Source: Amylostereum areolatum
Lineage: Eukaryota > Basidiomycota > Agaricomycetes > Russulales > Stereaceae
NCBI GenBank assembly: GCA_012932865.1
Contig: SAXG01000164.1
Span: 1-26,544 of the forward strand
DNA length: 26,544 bases
Direction: 5' to 3'
Shown here: piece after piece, positions 1 through 9,258 of the stretch
How positions within the stretch are numbered: the first letter of the stretch is position 1
How the letters are laid out: each line of letters starts with the position of its first letter
Notes under the pieces: model-generated
Databases searched by the model: none
Told to the model about the DNA's origin: nothing
What the model saw: only the letters and a program-made list of their open reading frames with translations
Program-made: the position numbers and the translations under genes

Positions 1-636
1 CACGTGGCTCCAGCATCGTGAGCGCAACGTCGTCTGCGTTTACATCGATCTTACGCGATGACCACGCAGTCCAGGTCGCAATGAGCCCGGAATACCCGCC
101 AGGTTGTACAGTCCGTCCCATCTGCGCAGGATCGGGCGGGAGCATGCTGCTCGGCATCGATGCGATGTCTATTTCACGGGCGAAATGTCACACGTACGGT
201 TTCGTTCTCCTTTATGCAGCTCGACGACCTTGAACACCCATCCTAGCACGAAGTGCTAGCCGCAGTGGCCGCCGGCAAAAATTTCGTGCTTTGTGAGTGC
301 TACACCCTGACTGCGCCATTTGTGTTTGCAAGCAAACTGACCATGTGCACAGGTGGTCACACGAATACAGAGCTGGTTACCTCCCAGTTCTGCTTCCAAT
401 TGAATGCCGAGTTCGCAAAAGCCGATGGCGAAGAACTCAGGATCGCACAGCAGGCGACGGTGCATGTTAGTCACAAGATCGCCATCCCCTTGCTGTCGTG
501 TAAACCCCCTTTTGGTGTTCTGGATGCGGATAATGTACTCAAGTCCGCGGCCGACGAGAAAGTATTATATCTCGCATTTATTCCTTGTAAGTACGCACTC
601 GAGATAAACCCGCACCACCAACGAGCGTCCTGTCTC
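1..636. other. Gene-poor left end, no confident gene
   Basis: I recognise no gene here. On the minus strand a stretch from about 549 down to 253 stays open (residues such as VTNMHRRLLCDPEFF and EIFAGGHCG), with a possible intron donor near 550 and stops on both sides. It matches no family I know. The overlapping plus-strand frame (253-678) is also open but looks like a shadow and runs into the complex I gene. Because the neighbouring NDUFS2 exons clearly lack single bases, frames in this end may be broken by consensus errors, so absence of a gene cannot be concluded. Confidence 0.3.
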
Positions 637-2618
637 CTATCGATCGACCTCCCTGCAAGATTAGATCAGGATCCGTGACAACAAAGACACACAACCACCT
701 ACCCGAACACAAGATCCATCGTACCAATGATCGCGACAGCGTCGGCAATGAAATGCTGTTCAAAACATGGGATGAGCTTAGATCGGGCAGGTACATACAT
801 AAATAAATCTCACATCTGTAAATACAGGGTCAGTTCAGCCTTTCAGGATCAGATGCGCTATGACACTTACGTCTCATCATGAAGTCGGAGCCAGCTAGAT
901 GCGCGAAGCCAGGCGCGGATGCTGCATCGGTATGCGATTGGAGCCATCCCTGCGAATGAAAAATTGTTAGTCTACGACTGGTGCAGACACTACAGAAACG
1001 TACGACACAAGGTAAACGCCCATTTCGCCTTCGGCGCTTCAATGGCGGAATACGTCTCGCCCGGCACAGAGTAACCCCACTGAAGATCTAAATGTGACCA
1101 TGCGTTAGTGACGGCCATATATCGAAGGGCCAAGGGGGTGTACCTTGAAGTGGTGGATGAGCGACTCCATACTCTCCTTCATCGAGGCGCGCGGTGGAGG
1201 ACGAGCTTGTGGTCATCAACCTGACCGGACCGGTGGTGATTTTGTTCAAACACTGCCGAAGTGCAGACCATGAGGCGAAAGTAAAATAGCACTAGTAGAG
1301 GGAGCTAACCTGGCTGATGATGTGCAAGGACTCGCGGAACTCCTGAACACGGCACAAGTATCGGTCGTAGCAGTCACCGTTTTGTCCAATCGGGACCTCA
1401 AACTCGACCTGGAGTGAAGGGACTTAACAAAATGCACAGAGCGCCACCGAATGAGCACTAACCTCATCGTACTTGTCGTACGGCGCCACTTTCCTCAAAT
1501 CCCACTTGATGCCGCTGCCTCTCAACATAACACCGGAAAGCTGTAGTCGAGCGCCTGCTGAGCGGTGACTTTGCCGATACCGACGGTACGCTGCTTCAGA
1601 TACGGTTGCCGTAACGACTCTTCTATTTCATCCACGGGGCTGAATTGCGTCGCCCACTTGAAGATATCTTCGAGAAGACCATGGGGGAGGTCAAAAGCGA
1701 CACCACCAGGTCGGACGTATGCACTATGGAGGCGAGCACCCAGACGCGTTCGTAAAACTCCATCAGTTTTTCACGCTCCTCAAAGCCCCAGAGAAATGGC
1801 GTAAGGGCGCCACATCCATAGCATGGGTAAGGACGGCCATCAATCTACGTGATGTCAAAAAATTGAAGCAAGTTGGAAGCAAGGAGGCTTACGGTTGAGG
1901 ACCGAGTAATTTCGCCAAACAAGGTGCAATCCACTTCGCGCGCTCTGGAACCTCGATGTTGAGCAACTTCTCGACGGCAAGGGAGTAGCAGAGCTCATTC
2001 GTCACTGCAACAGTAGGTCAATATGAGTTGAACCTTTCAAGCACGACTCGAACACGCACTCATTGACACATAGTCAAGACGGTCAAAGTAGGGCAATGCC
2101 TGAGTATACGTTTTGTACTCAATCAATTTCTCGGTTCCTCTGTGCAGCAGACCGACGTGCTATAAGATAGGTTAGCTTGCTGCATCATACAAATTCCGAC
2201 GGGACGTACCGGGTCCGCGCGCAAGATTTCCTCGCCGTTCAGCTCAAGAATAAGGCGGAGCACACCATGAGCAGCGGGTGCTGAGGACTGTAGCGCTCAA
2301 CCTGGGTACACATAAAAGAAGGGTTGGGTTTACCCGAATTGACTGGTAGCGCGAAGTCAACGGACATAGTTTACGACGCGGCGCTGCTGATACTCACCAG
2401 TAAAGTCTCATTTGGGACTCTCGCCGTGATCCTGTCTCGGCAAGAATGTCGCTGGCAGCCATGCCGTGGAGATCCTCGACAGTATGCGTGTCGAAACATG
2501 CTTGCCTCCGGAGGTAGACTGCGAAGCCTGCTGAGCAGCAAGGAGGGCGTAGAAGAGAGGAAACGCGGAGGCCAAACGTGGAGCGCGCGCCATATGGCGG
2601 CGAAGGAGAGGAGGCCAT
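637..2618 (-). CDS. NDUFS2: NADH:ubiquinone oxidoreductase 49 kDa subunit (complex I NDUFS2/Nad7), frames broken by base deletions
   Basis: Core subunit of the peripheral arm of mitochondrial complex I, next to the quinone-binding site. ATG at 2618 opens a Ser/Arg-rich presequence, then [19 protein letters not shown]. Later exons encode [59 protein letters not shown] and the C-terminus [19 protein letters not shown], all diagnostic. Inferred exons, 5' to 3': 2618-2398, 2342-2334, 2287-2210, 2159-2060, 2004-1893, 1844-1463, 1408-1310, 1252-1144, 1087-1004, 949-871, 755-703, 652-637. Introns have normal GT-AG ends. The given sequence does not translate through: relative to the invariant family sequence one or two bases are missing at about 18 places, many in runs of three or four identical bases (for example CACCCG where HPAAHG needs one more C). 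Every net change is a loss. I read this as consensus error in a functional gene, not decay. Identity is very certain; exon edges less so. Confidence 0.93.
2334..2342 (-). other. Microexon of the complex I 49 kDa gene
   Basis: Nine bases as given (ten if the missing T of the TTC codon is counted), between CAG at 2345-2343 and GTAAAC from 2333. It supplies most of V-N-F-G in the conserved segment HFTVNFGPQHPAAHG, whose first half is in the exon ending at 2398 and whose second half starts at 2287. Without it the conserved segment cannot be built. Confidence 0.7.
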
Positions 2619-2731
2619 AGTGGTCGTCGTCGTCGTCGGTGTTGACGGGAGAGGTCGGCGAGGCCCAATGGGCCGATGACAATTGCCGATTTCCCACGGT
2701 AGCATCATACATCGGGGAGTGAGGATGGTTA

Positions 2732-2759
2732 GATCCGGCGCGGATAATGAAATACCGTT
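2732..2759 (+). repeat. Dispersed motif, copy 1: GATCCGGCGCG-N9-ATACCGTT
   Basis: An 11-base and an 8-base block with the same 9-base spacing recur at 7354-7381. Here it lies about 115 bp upstream of the NDUFS2 start codon. It may be a shared regulatory site or the relic of a small mobile repeat. Confidence 0.45.
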
Positions 2760-2849
2760 ACCAACTTCAGGAAACTAATCGTAAGTACGTTGCTACCTAG
2801 ATCCCGGTGGATATCTCAGGGTATTGGATGGTAGTGTAGGAAACGCATG

Positions 2850-2877
2850 TCGTACTATACGGCGATTTATAGTACGA
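2850..2877. repeat. Perfect 10-bp inverted repeat with 8-bp loop
   Basis: TCGTACTATA at 2850-2859 is exactly complementary to TATAGTACGA at 2868-2877. It lies about 230 bp upstream of the NDUFS2 start. It could be a palindromic protein-binding site or simply a hairpin. Confidence 0.5.
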
Positions 2878-3119
2878 TGATGCCGACAGATGTGGAAGAG
2901 CTTTAATGCCAAATGTACCCAGCATGGTGTTTTTTCTTTAAAAGCCCCGCTGAAGCGGAAGGGTGGAGCAGGTAGTATTGAACGAAGGGTGACATCCGGG
3001 CTGAAGTATTCGACAGTCGGATGCCCGGTACACACTGTATCTCCAATTGTTCCGCCAGTTTGCTCCCCACAGTAGGTAACTAACTGATCTGTCTCTAGTC
3101 TATCTAAGCGTGTTTCCTC

Positions 3120-3136
3120 CCCGAAGGGGCTTCGGG
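3120..3136. repeat. Perfect 7-bp GC-rich hairpin
   Basis: CCCGAAG, a GGG loop, then CTTCGGG. No gene end lies next to it, so no terminator role is claimed. Confidence 0.4.
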
Positions 3137-3897
3137 ATCCACCAGCTCCAATGTTCCCCGCAGACCCTGCAGACCCAATAGCATCGGCGCGGTGTTGGGG
3201 CCATGATCACGCCGCCGTCGGCTTGCGATCTGATCCGGCTTTCAGGTTCTCGGGCTAAACCACCCCTACAGTATCTGTCCGTCGGCACGGAGCGGATATA
3301 GCTCCCCGGCATTGTTGCGCATTATATATCTGAGCGCCGTCTAATAGGGGACGCCTTCGTGTGACGGATATATGTCGTCGATTATGGCTGTCGGTTACAC
3401 TACAGGGTATAAGACTCACTGGTGTCCTCGGTCCAGTGTAAATATTCATTGAACCTGGTCGATGGCTTCAGCAGGATGGACAAGCTGTCCTACGGCCCGG
3501 GGACCCTTCCGACACAATACAAATCAGTGTAGGTTTCGCTATGAAACGACTCAATGCTGCTCCCAGTCCATATTGTCTTCGGGGATAACCAGACGGTATG
3601 TATCTTTTGCTTATACCGTACCTGCATCTGCCCACGGATGCATGGGGTCTCTTCCATGTATGGGGGGGACCAGATGTATTGTATCGCACAGTTGTATCGT
3701 ACCCTGGACGCACCAGCAGGGCCTATAATATCATAAATATTGGCAGGTCATAAAAGAACCACCGATCATTTTCAGTTGGGCCTGATGTTAATAAAAATGG
3801 AATTAGGGATTATATTCGACCACGGTGTCGTTGGGATCGTAACGCTGATAAGTAGTAGGTATGGTATGTGGTCGAAGAATGTGTATTAGTACGGCGG

Positions 3898-5471
3898 TCA
3901 GGGGTGGTCCGAGTCCTGATCGTCCCCTCCTTCACCTTGACGCTTCTCCATCTCCACAAGCGCGGCACGCTCCGCCTCCTCGCAAGCTTGCTGCTCTGCA
4001 GCCTCCTGCTGTCGTCGCGCGAGAAGCTCTTGCTTGGCCCGATGATAAAGCGTACCTTCCTTGATCGGTTCGCTTTCGGCCACGGCGTGGGGAAAGATCT
4101 GTCTGGTTCAAAATAAGCATGAACACGAGTCAGAGTCGGCAAGAAGGGGCACACTCGTTCCACCAAGCCAGAAGGTCGACGACTCGATCTTTGAAGTCTG
4201 GGTCGTCCAGCATTTCCATCACCGAGTTGTAGAATCGCTGAGGGGCGGAGATGTTGCAAGTCCGGTTGAAAACGTTCGTAGTCTGCAAAGCAAAACGAGT
4301 CTGACCCCCACCAATATTCGTCAGAGAAATACACACAGAATCGAAGACATAATTACCAGTGTTGCGATGTAAGCAATCGATGCACGGGTAACCCGCTGCA
4401 TTTGGTGCTTCGCCGAGTTGGATCCTCGTTTCGACTTCGGGTCCCCATAGACCGAGCTGGGAGACGTGAATACGTGCTTGAACGCCTGCTCCAAGAAGGG
4501 GGACAACACCGACCGATGTGAGCGACCGCCGACGAACGACATATCAACAAATCTTTACCTTTACCAAGAGAGGACCCCGAAATAATCCAGCCCATGTGTC
4601 ACCAGCAGTCATGACATCTTCGTCGTATACCACCATCGGCCAGTCGTCGCCTTTGGGGTGAAGCTGCGTGCTTTTCAGCTTGGCTTGTGTTCTGTTGGGC
4701 TAGATCTTCAGAATCGGTGAATCGGAGGACGGCAGAACGCACATAGGGTCATCCCAATCGAGGACGGCCGGGCAGAGGAGTCGACCCGTTAAAGGGTGGT
4801 TGAATCCCCGCTCGGTCTTGGAGGTGGGCAGAATTGGTGGGTCTAGTGCGACGCCGAACGGGGTTAGCCATAGCACGATAGCGTTCCTCACGCCCTTCCC
4901 GTCATCGGATCGGGCGCTGTTGATTCCTTTTTGAATCTTCAAGATGGTCAATGCAGACCATCCAGTCGCTGGAAAACACACGAACCTGATCAACCGCGTA
5001 GTCCAGCTCCATGGCTGACACGTCGTCCTCACCAAAGACCAGCTCCTCGAAGCCCGGCACCATGCGAACGAGTTCGTCGAAAGCTTGCTGCTCCCGCCGC
5101 TCGCTGGATTCGGAGTCAGCGGATGAGGGCACCAGGCGAGAACAGGCCACATACCCCGGAGACAACGCACAAAGTGGCGTCTCCATCAGCTTTGGAGCAC
5201 GGACGAGGGCGTTGGTCACCAGCTGGTTGACGGAGCACATGGCAGCGACGGTACGTCCGAAATGGCGACCATGGGAGCCGTATATGTCTTCCCTAACGCT
5301 GGAATACAGCACATATCGCTCAGCCATTGTATACAAACAGGTCAGTGGCACGCACGGTTTTTTCCTAGGTGGTAGCGCCATCGCATCGTCTTCTCGCCGA
5401 CGCCGACCCAAGGCGCTGGCTGCCTGTGCAGCACGGGGTAGGGCTGGTTGGATCGCTGGTTGGGTAGCCAT
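3898..5471 (-). CDS. DUF6698 domain protein
   Basis: Intact gene of an Agaricomycete-expanded family of unknown function. Exons, 5' to 3': 5471-5356, 5298-5155, 5103-4986, 4936-4743, 4691-4559, 4485-4357, 4282-4155, 4102-3898. Together they give 389 codons without correction; introns are 49-74 bp. Family landmarks in order: GRHFGRTVAAMCSV, FDELVRMVPGFEEL, INSARSDDGKGVRNAIVLWL, KTERGFNHPLTGRLLCPAVL with DWDDP, WAGLFRGPLLVKAFKHVFTS, VTRASIAYIATL, QRFYNSVMEMLDDPDFKDRV and LLAWWNEQIFP. The tail is a Glu/Gln/Arg-rich helix ending in an acidic stretch (GGDDQDSDHP). The N-terminus has a basic patch (GRRRRED, PPRKK) that could be a nuclear signal. The start is the first in-frame ATG after the upstream repeat-rich segment; a 42-codon upstream extension reads through the GGAAA repeat and is unlikely. 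Confidence 0.88.
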
Positions 5472-6224
5472 GCTAAATTCTGACGCCGGAGAAGGCAGAG
5501 GCGAAGTCGTGATGTTGAAATGACCAATGTCGCTCCGAAAGAGTGTGAGGAAAGGAAAGGAAAGGAAAGGAAAGGAAAGGAAAGGGCGAAGACCCACCTT
5601 GGGTGCTGCGACCGAATTTTAAACGAAGTCAATACGCTGAGAATTTTTGGCGAGCTTGACCGCCCCGGGTTCTGGACTGCACCGATCGGGAATCCGATCC
5701 AGGGAAGTACTACTATAATGATGTTCAGTACCAGGATGACCTGTGGAGACAGACACCACCGTGATCGGCGTAACCGATCGGCAGGCTATGGTAGTGGAGC
5801 GTGAGGAGTACTCACATCTCGAGGGCGAGATCCAGGACCGCTCCACCTTGACCGTCGTCTTCGGAGACAGAGGAATCGTAGCCTTAGCGGCGGACGCGGC
5901 GCCGCGACGACGGCGGGGTCTCCGGAATGGTCACGTGATCAGCCACGAACCCGTGCCGCCAGGCGCCAGCGTCACGCCGACTCCGAGTCTCAGTCTCCCT
6001 CACCTCCGCCCGCCGATCGCGATGAAGTTGTTACCTCGGGTATTCACCGCGTTTTTTTAGCACGCCTTTCCTTTTCTCTCCCTCTTCCACCGTGTGGCTA
6101 TCCCGCCTCCCCCTGCGTCTTCCGTCGTCACTCTCCCCTTCTCAACTCTTCGTCCCCGCTCCCATCGAGATTCTCTCCATCACCGTTCTCGTTATCCCTC
6201 TGACCCTCCATCACCCACGTCACC
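5472..6224. promoter_or_regulatory. Shared upstream region of two divergent genes
   Basis: This 753-bp stretch separates the starts of the DUF6698 gene (minus) and the coiled-coil gene (plus), so both promoters must lie here. It contains a GGAAA tandem repeat (5549-5584), a palindrome TCACGTGA at 5931-5938, and a pyrimidine-rich tract at about 6064-6185 just before the plus-strand ATG. Such CT-rich tracts are common around fungal transcription starts. Open frames at 5619-5846 (-) and 5743-6060 (+) show nothing recognisable. Confidence 0.5.
5549..5584. repeat. (GGAAA)7 microsatellite
   Basis: Seven consecutive 5-bp units on the plus strand, about 80 bp upstream of the DUF6698 start codon. On the coding strand it is a TTTCC tract, so it may act as the pyrimidine-rich promoter element of that gene. 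Confidence 0.8.
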
Positions 6225-7155
6225 ATGCCCCCTACCGCCACTGAACGTCGTCTCACCAAGGCGCTCCGCCACGAGGAGTACGACAACGAGGACCTGAAGC
6301 TCAACATTGAAAACCTCGAGGCCCAACTTTACGACGCGAAGGCGCGACACCGGGTAGCGCTCGAAGCGCGCGACGACGCTATCGACAAGGCCGCCGACGA
6401 GAAAGAACGCCTGAAGGAGACCATCGCCAAGCTCAAGGCCGATGTCCAGACCGCGGTCAACCAGCGCAAGGAGGCGAACCGTTTGCGGCAGGAGACATTG
6501 GAGGACAAGGAGGCGGCCGTTCGTCTCGCCAAGGACAACGATCGCAAGGCCCACACTTTCCGCGACGAAGCCCAGGCGAAGAAAGAAGAGGTTAGGTTGG
6601 TACGGGAGGACCTCGAAAAGGCCCGTGAGGGCATCGTCCGAGCGGAGGAGCAGGCTAGGCTCGCCAACGTTTGTGCTCAGGAGGCGCAGGCTCGCATCGC
6701 GGCTCTGGAGACCCAGCTGGCCACCGTGGCCACCAACGGGGCCAACAACACTAGGTGAGCCGTTTCGTTTCGTTGATTTGGTCTTGAACGCCGTGTTCCT
6801 AATTCGGTCGTCCTTTCACCCCCGAAGGGCCGATCCACCCGCCTCGGTAAGCCCCTCCGTTCCGTCCACCGACTGCGCGAAGCCCAAGAAGGAGGAGGAG
6901 GAGGAGGACCCCGCGCTCCTCGCCGAGCTCGAGCGTCTGTTCCGCGTGCTGGAGGAACGGAAGGCTAACGCGCTTCGCATGAAGGAACGTTCTCCCTCCC
7001 CCGACGCTCCCCCGGCTAGCACCGCTGGAAAGAGGCGGAGGAGCCCTGACGACGACCAGGACGACGACGACGACGGCAGCGCGTCGCAGAAGCGCCGGGT
7101 CGAAGGTCAGCGGTACGAGAGTTGGTCTGGAGAGGGCCGGGGGGGTCTGTTGTAG
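6225..7155 (+). CDS. Coiled-coil protein with acidic/basic tail, unknown function
   Basis: Two exons, 6225-6754 and 6828-7155, join in frame (AG|G) over a 73-bp intron to give 285 residues. Residues about 5-170 are almost uninterrupted Ala/Glu/Lys/Arg-rich helix with heptad-like spacing (for example KERLKETIAKLKADVQTAVN), typical of a long coiled coil. After the splice follow a Ser/Pro linker, a short run of Glu, a second short helix (LLAELERLFRVLEERK) and a tail mixing basic patches (GKRRRSP, QKRRVEG) with a run of Asp. The basic patches could be nuclear signals. The ATG sits in CACC-ATG directly after a CT-rich tract. I do not recognise a family; coiled coils give misleading matches to myosin-like proteins. 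Confidence 0.82.
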
Positions 7156-7353
7156 CGTGAGGTATACCGACCAGGTGCGGAAGAAATGGGCGGAGGTATT
7201 CTTGTGCCCTTCACGGGCTTTTTTTGGACTATGCGTACAGCTTGAATTCATTGAGACCGTTCAGCTTTTTGACCGAGTGACCGTGCAAGTACGTCGACCT
7301 GTTTTTAAGGTGGACAGGAAAAAGTCAGTGGGGACATATCAACATGTAGATGG

Positions 7354-7381
7354 GATCCGGCGCGAGTAGGACGATACCGTT
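7354..7381 (+). repeat. Dispersed motif, copy 2: GATCCGGCGCG-N9-ATACCGTT
   Basis: Same two blocks and same spacing as at 2732-2759, in the same orientation. This copy lies downstream of the coiled-coil gene, not in an obvious promoter, which argues for a repeat relic over a shared promoter element. Confidence 0.45.
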
Positions 7382-7545
7382 GACCCCGACAATTTTTTTG
7401 AATTCCGCTGTCTTTTCACCAATCACTGGCCTTGAAATGATCAGTCGGGTCACGGGCTCCGAGTCTTATTCAGAAAAATCAACCGCTCAAAAATTTATGC
7501 ACTACGCATACACGATGTGGGAGAAGTCCGAGAAACCACCAGTGG

Positions 7546-7585
7546 ACGTCGGGCGATGGTAGGGAACGTCGAGCGATGGTACGGA
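7546..7585 (+). repeat. 20-bp tandem duplication
   Basis: Two adjacent 20-base units, ACGTCGGGCGATGGTAGGGA and ACGTCGAGCGATGGTACGGA, agree at 18 of 20 positions. Confidence 0.7.
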
Positions 7586-7916
7586 ATATACAAAGGCGGA
7601 GAAGGTTTACATGATGTCGAGCCAGATTTAGGCGAGACAAAGGACGGGGAGTGAAGTATGGATGTAACATGGCGACGAGGTCAACGAAAAGGAACAATTA
7701 TGAACATGAAGGGGGCGGCGAGAATGCGGCACAGCGTGAGGATCATCCGCCCAATAACAAATGTAATAAAGTAGGGGGCCGCACCTCAAGGCCTCATGGC
7801 CGAAGACTCCGAGAACGTTCCTTAACGCTGGCCACAGGGATCAGCTTTTTGGCGACAGTAAAAAGGACGATATCGAAGGAAAACCCACAGCAGATCGAGT
7901 TGTGGAGCACAGTGGA

Positions 7917-8742
7917 CTAATCATCGTTCGCCACCTCAGGGCCGTCGTCGAGGTTGACCTTGTCGTCCGGCGAGTCCGGGTCCTTCGCGTCGTCAGGACC
8001 GGAGACGAGCTCGGCGTTATCGCGCACCAACCAGCTCCATCCGTCCTTGGGAGGGATTATAACGAAGTCCTTGTTCCGCTTTTTGTAATCGTAGGCCATG
8101 AGCGCCAGCTCCTCTTCAGTGACGATCGCGTCCGATGCTTGGGCGACCTTGGACTCGGGAATGGCGAAAGGGATTAGGGTGTGGAAGAGTTCGTGGGCCG
8201 CATCGTTGAGTCGCTTCATGTTGCGTTCATGCCTCTCCTTCTCCTCTGAGAGCCGAGTTGTGGTATCATTGTATTGCTGCTTGGCAAGATCCAGCGTAAT
8301 TTCCTTCAGTTTCTGCCAGTCATCACCAGCGTTAGTGATCACACCCAGGATGGTGAATGGGAAGCGTACCTTTGGACCAGTGACCGGAATGTTTCGTGCC
8401 GGTGGCCCCGTTGGCGGTCGAGAAATAGAACCGGCAGGCGAGGATAACTTCTTGCCAGTGGGCCCGTCGTGGCGCGCCCTGTGATTTTTGACGCCGGGCG
8501 ACGACTGTCAATTGCCGTCATACGCGCATCATTTAGTTATATTTCGAAGGGGACTTACCGTCCTGGATCCGGTGGGGCTGTTGGAGACAGTGGGTGACTG
8601 AGATTGGTCCGGTAAGCGAATCGAACGCAACATCTTCGTGGGCCGTGGGCCGAAGCCCACTCACCTTTGAAAAGGAGCGAGGGAAAGACCGAGACAAGGG
8701 GGCATAGGTGGGGATCGGGGAGGGTCGGGCAACGTCAACCAT
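7917..8742 (-). CDS. Small coiled-coil protein with acidic C-terminus, unknown function
   Basis: Four-exon model: 8742-8665, 8597-8559, 8504-8370, 8312-7917, all phase 0, giving 215 residues. Introns are 67, 54 and 57 bp; the last has a clear CTAAC branch point. The N-terminal 80 or so residues are Ser/Pro/Gly-rich and probably disordered (SPTVSNSPTGSRTSSPG, ISRPPTGPPARN). A helix follows (YNDTTTRLSEEKERHERNM), then a more globular part (AHELFHTLIPFAIPESK, ELALMAYDYKKRNKDFVIIP, GWSWLVRDN) and an acidic tail rich in Asp. An alternative start at 8633 without the first intron would give 201 residues. No family recognised. The last two introns are well supported, the first exon less so. Confidence 0.68.
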
Positions 8743-9258
8743 AACGGTGAAGCAGGAAAGTGTTGACAGAGGGGGAATGGGTGGGTGCAATGTTGCCAGA
8801 ATCCGCGTCTGAGGTAGAAAAGGATGTGTGTGGGGCCCGGCGTGAGACACGCCACTGCAAGGGCCACGTGATATCTACTGACTGTTCCCCCAGTGGAGTG
8901 AGTCATTGTTGCCTCAGTGGGATTCAACAGTCTCGACCCCAGGGTCTAGGGTAGTGCCCTTCTCGAAGGTGGTAAAAGAAAGTTGAGGCCTGTTATTGAC
9001 AAAGGTGTGGGGCCGTGCGAGCCTGCTACTGACCCAGCTTTAAGTTTGCATTCACTGGCAGTAATAGAAGCTACAGAACCGCCAGGCTCCTGTCGTCTAC
9101 CAAGGCTAGGTGAGAAAACTCTTCCTCTTCTAGGAAAAGGTGCGTTCCCGCGCACGGTAGTTGAGCCTTCGAAGGGATTCCAAAATAACCCTGGGGAAGA
9201 GCGAGCGGCGGAGGGCGTGTCGTCTCTCTCCCCCCCTTCCATCTCGCCCTCTCCACCA
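8634..9258. promoter_or_regulatory. Upstream region of divergent genes
   Basis: Bases 8743-9258 separate the starts of the 7917-8742 gene and the 9259-11172 gene and must hold both promoters. A CACGTG hexamer lies at 8865-8870 and a short CT-rich stretch precedes the ATG at 9259. The part from 8634 to 8742 is the first exon and intron of the preceding gene if the four-exon model is right. Frames on both strands (for example 8946-9509 minus, 8983-9600 plus) are open by chance; the plus one merges with the first exon of the next gene. Confidence 0.45.

Larger units (their letters stand above)
2619..3897. other. 1.3 kb without a recognisable gene (NDUFS2 upstream region)
   Basis: Several short open frames exist on both strands, but none has recognisable protein content or consistent splice sites. 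The part next to 2618 should carry the NDUFS2 promoter. The region holds two perfect small inverted repeats (2850-2877 and 3120-3136) and one half of a dispersed sequence pair (2732-2759). No long terminal repeat, coding relic or RNA gene could be supported. Confidence 0.5.
7156..7916. other. Convergent intergenic region
   Basis: Between the 3' ends of the coiled-coil gene (plus) and the small gene at 7917-8742 (minus). No gene is recognisable. It holds the second copy of the dispersed motif (7354-7381) and a 20-bp tandem duplication (7546-7585). Both flanking transcripts must terminate here; I see no clear polyadenylation signal worth calling. Confidence 0.5.

Noticed and set aside
253..678. 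Plus-strand 141-codon open frame
   Set aside because: It overlaps the last exon of the complex I gene on the other strand, has no recognisable content, and lies in the error-prone end.
637..2618. Calling NDUFS2 a pseudogene
   Set aside because: All changes are net base losses, many in homopolymers; splice sites and residues are conserved; the other contig end shows a similar error type.
6192..6554. Minus-strand 120-codon frame and other frames over the coiled-coil gene
   Set aside because: GC-rich, Glu/Lys-rich coding DNA leaves the antisense frames open; the plus-strand frame has the start context and splice site.
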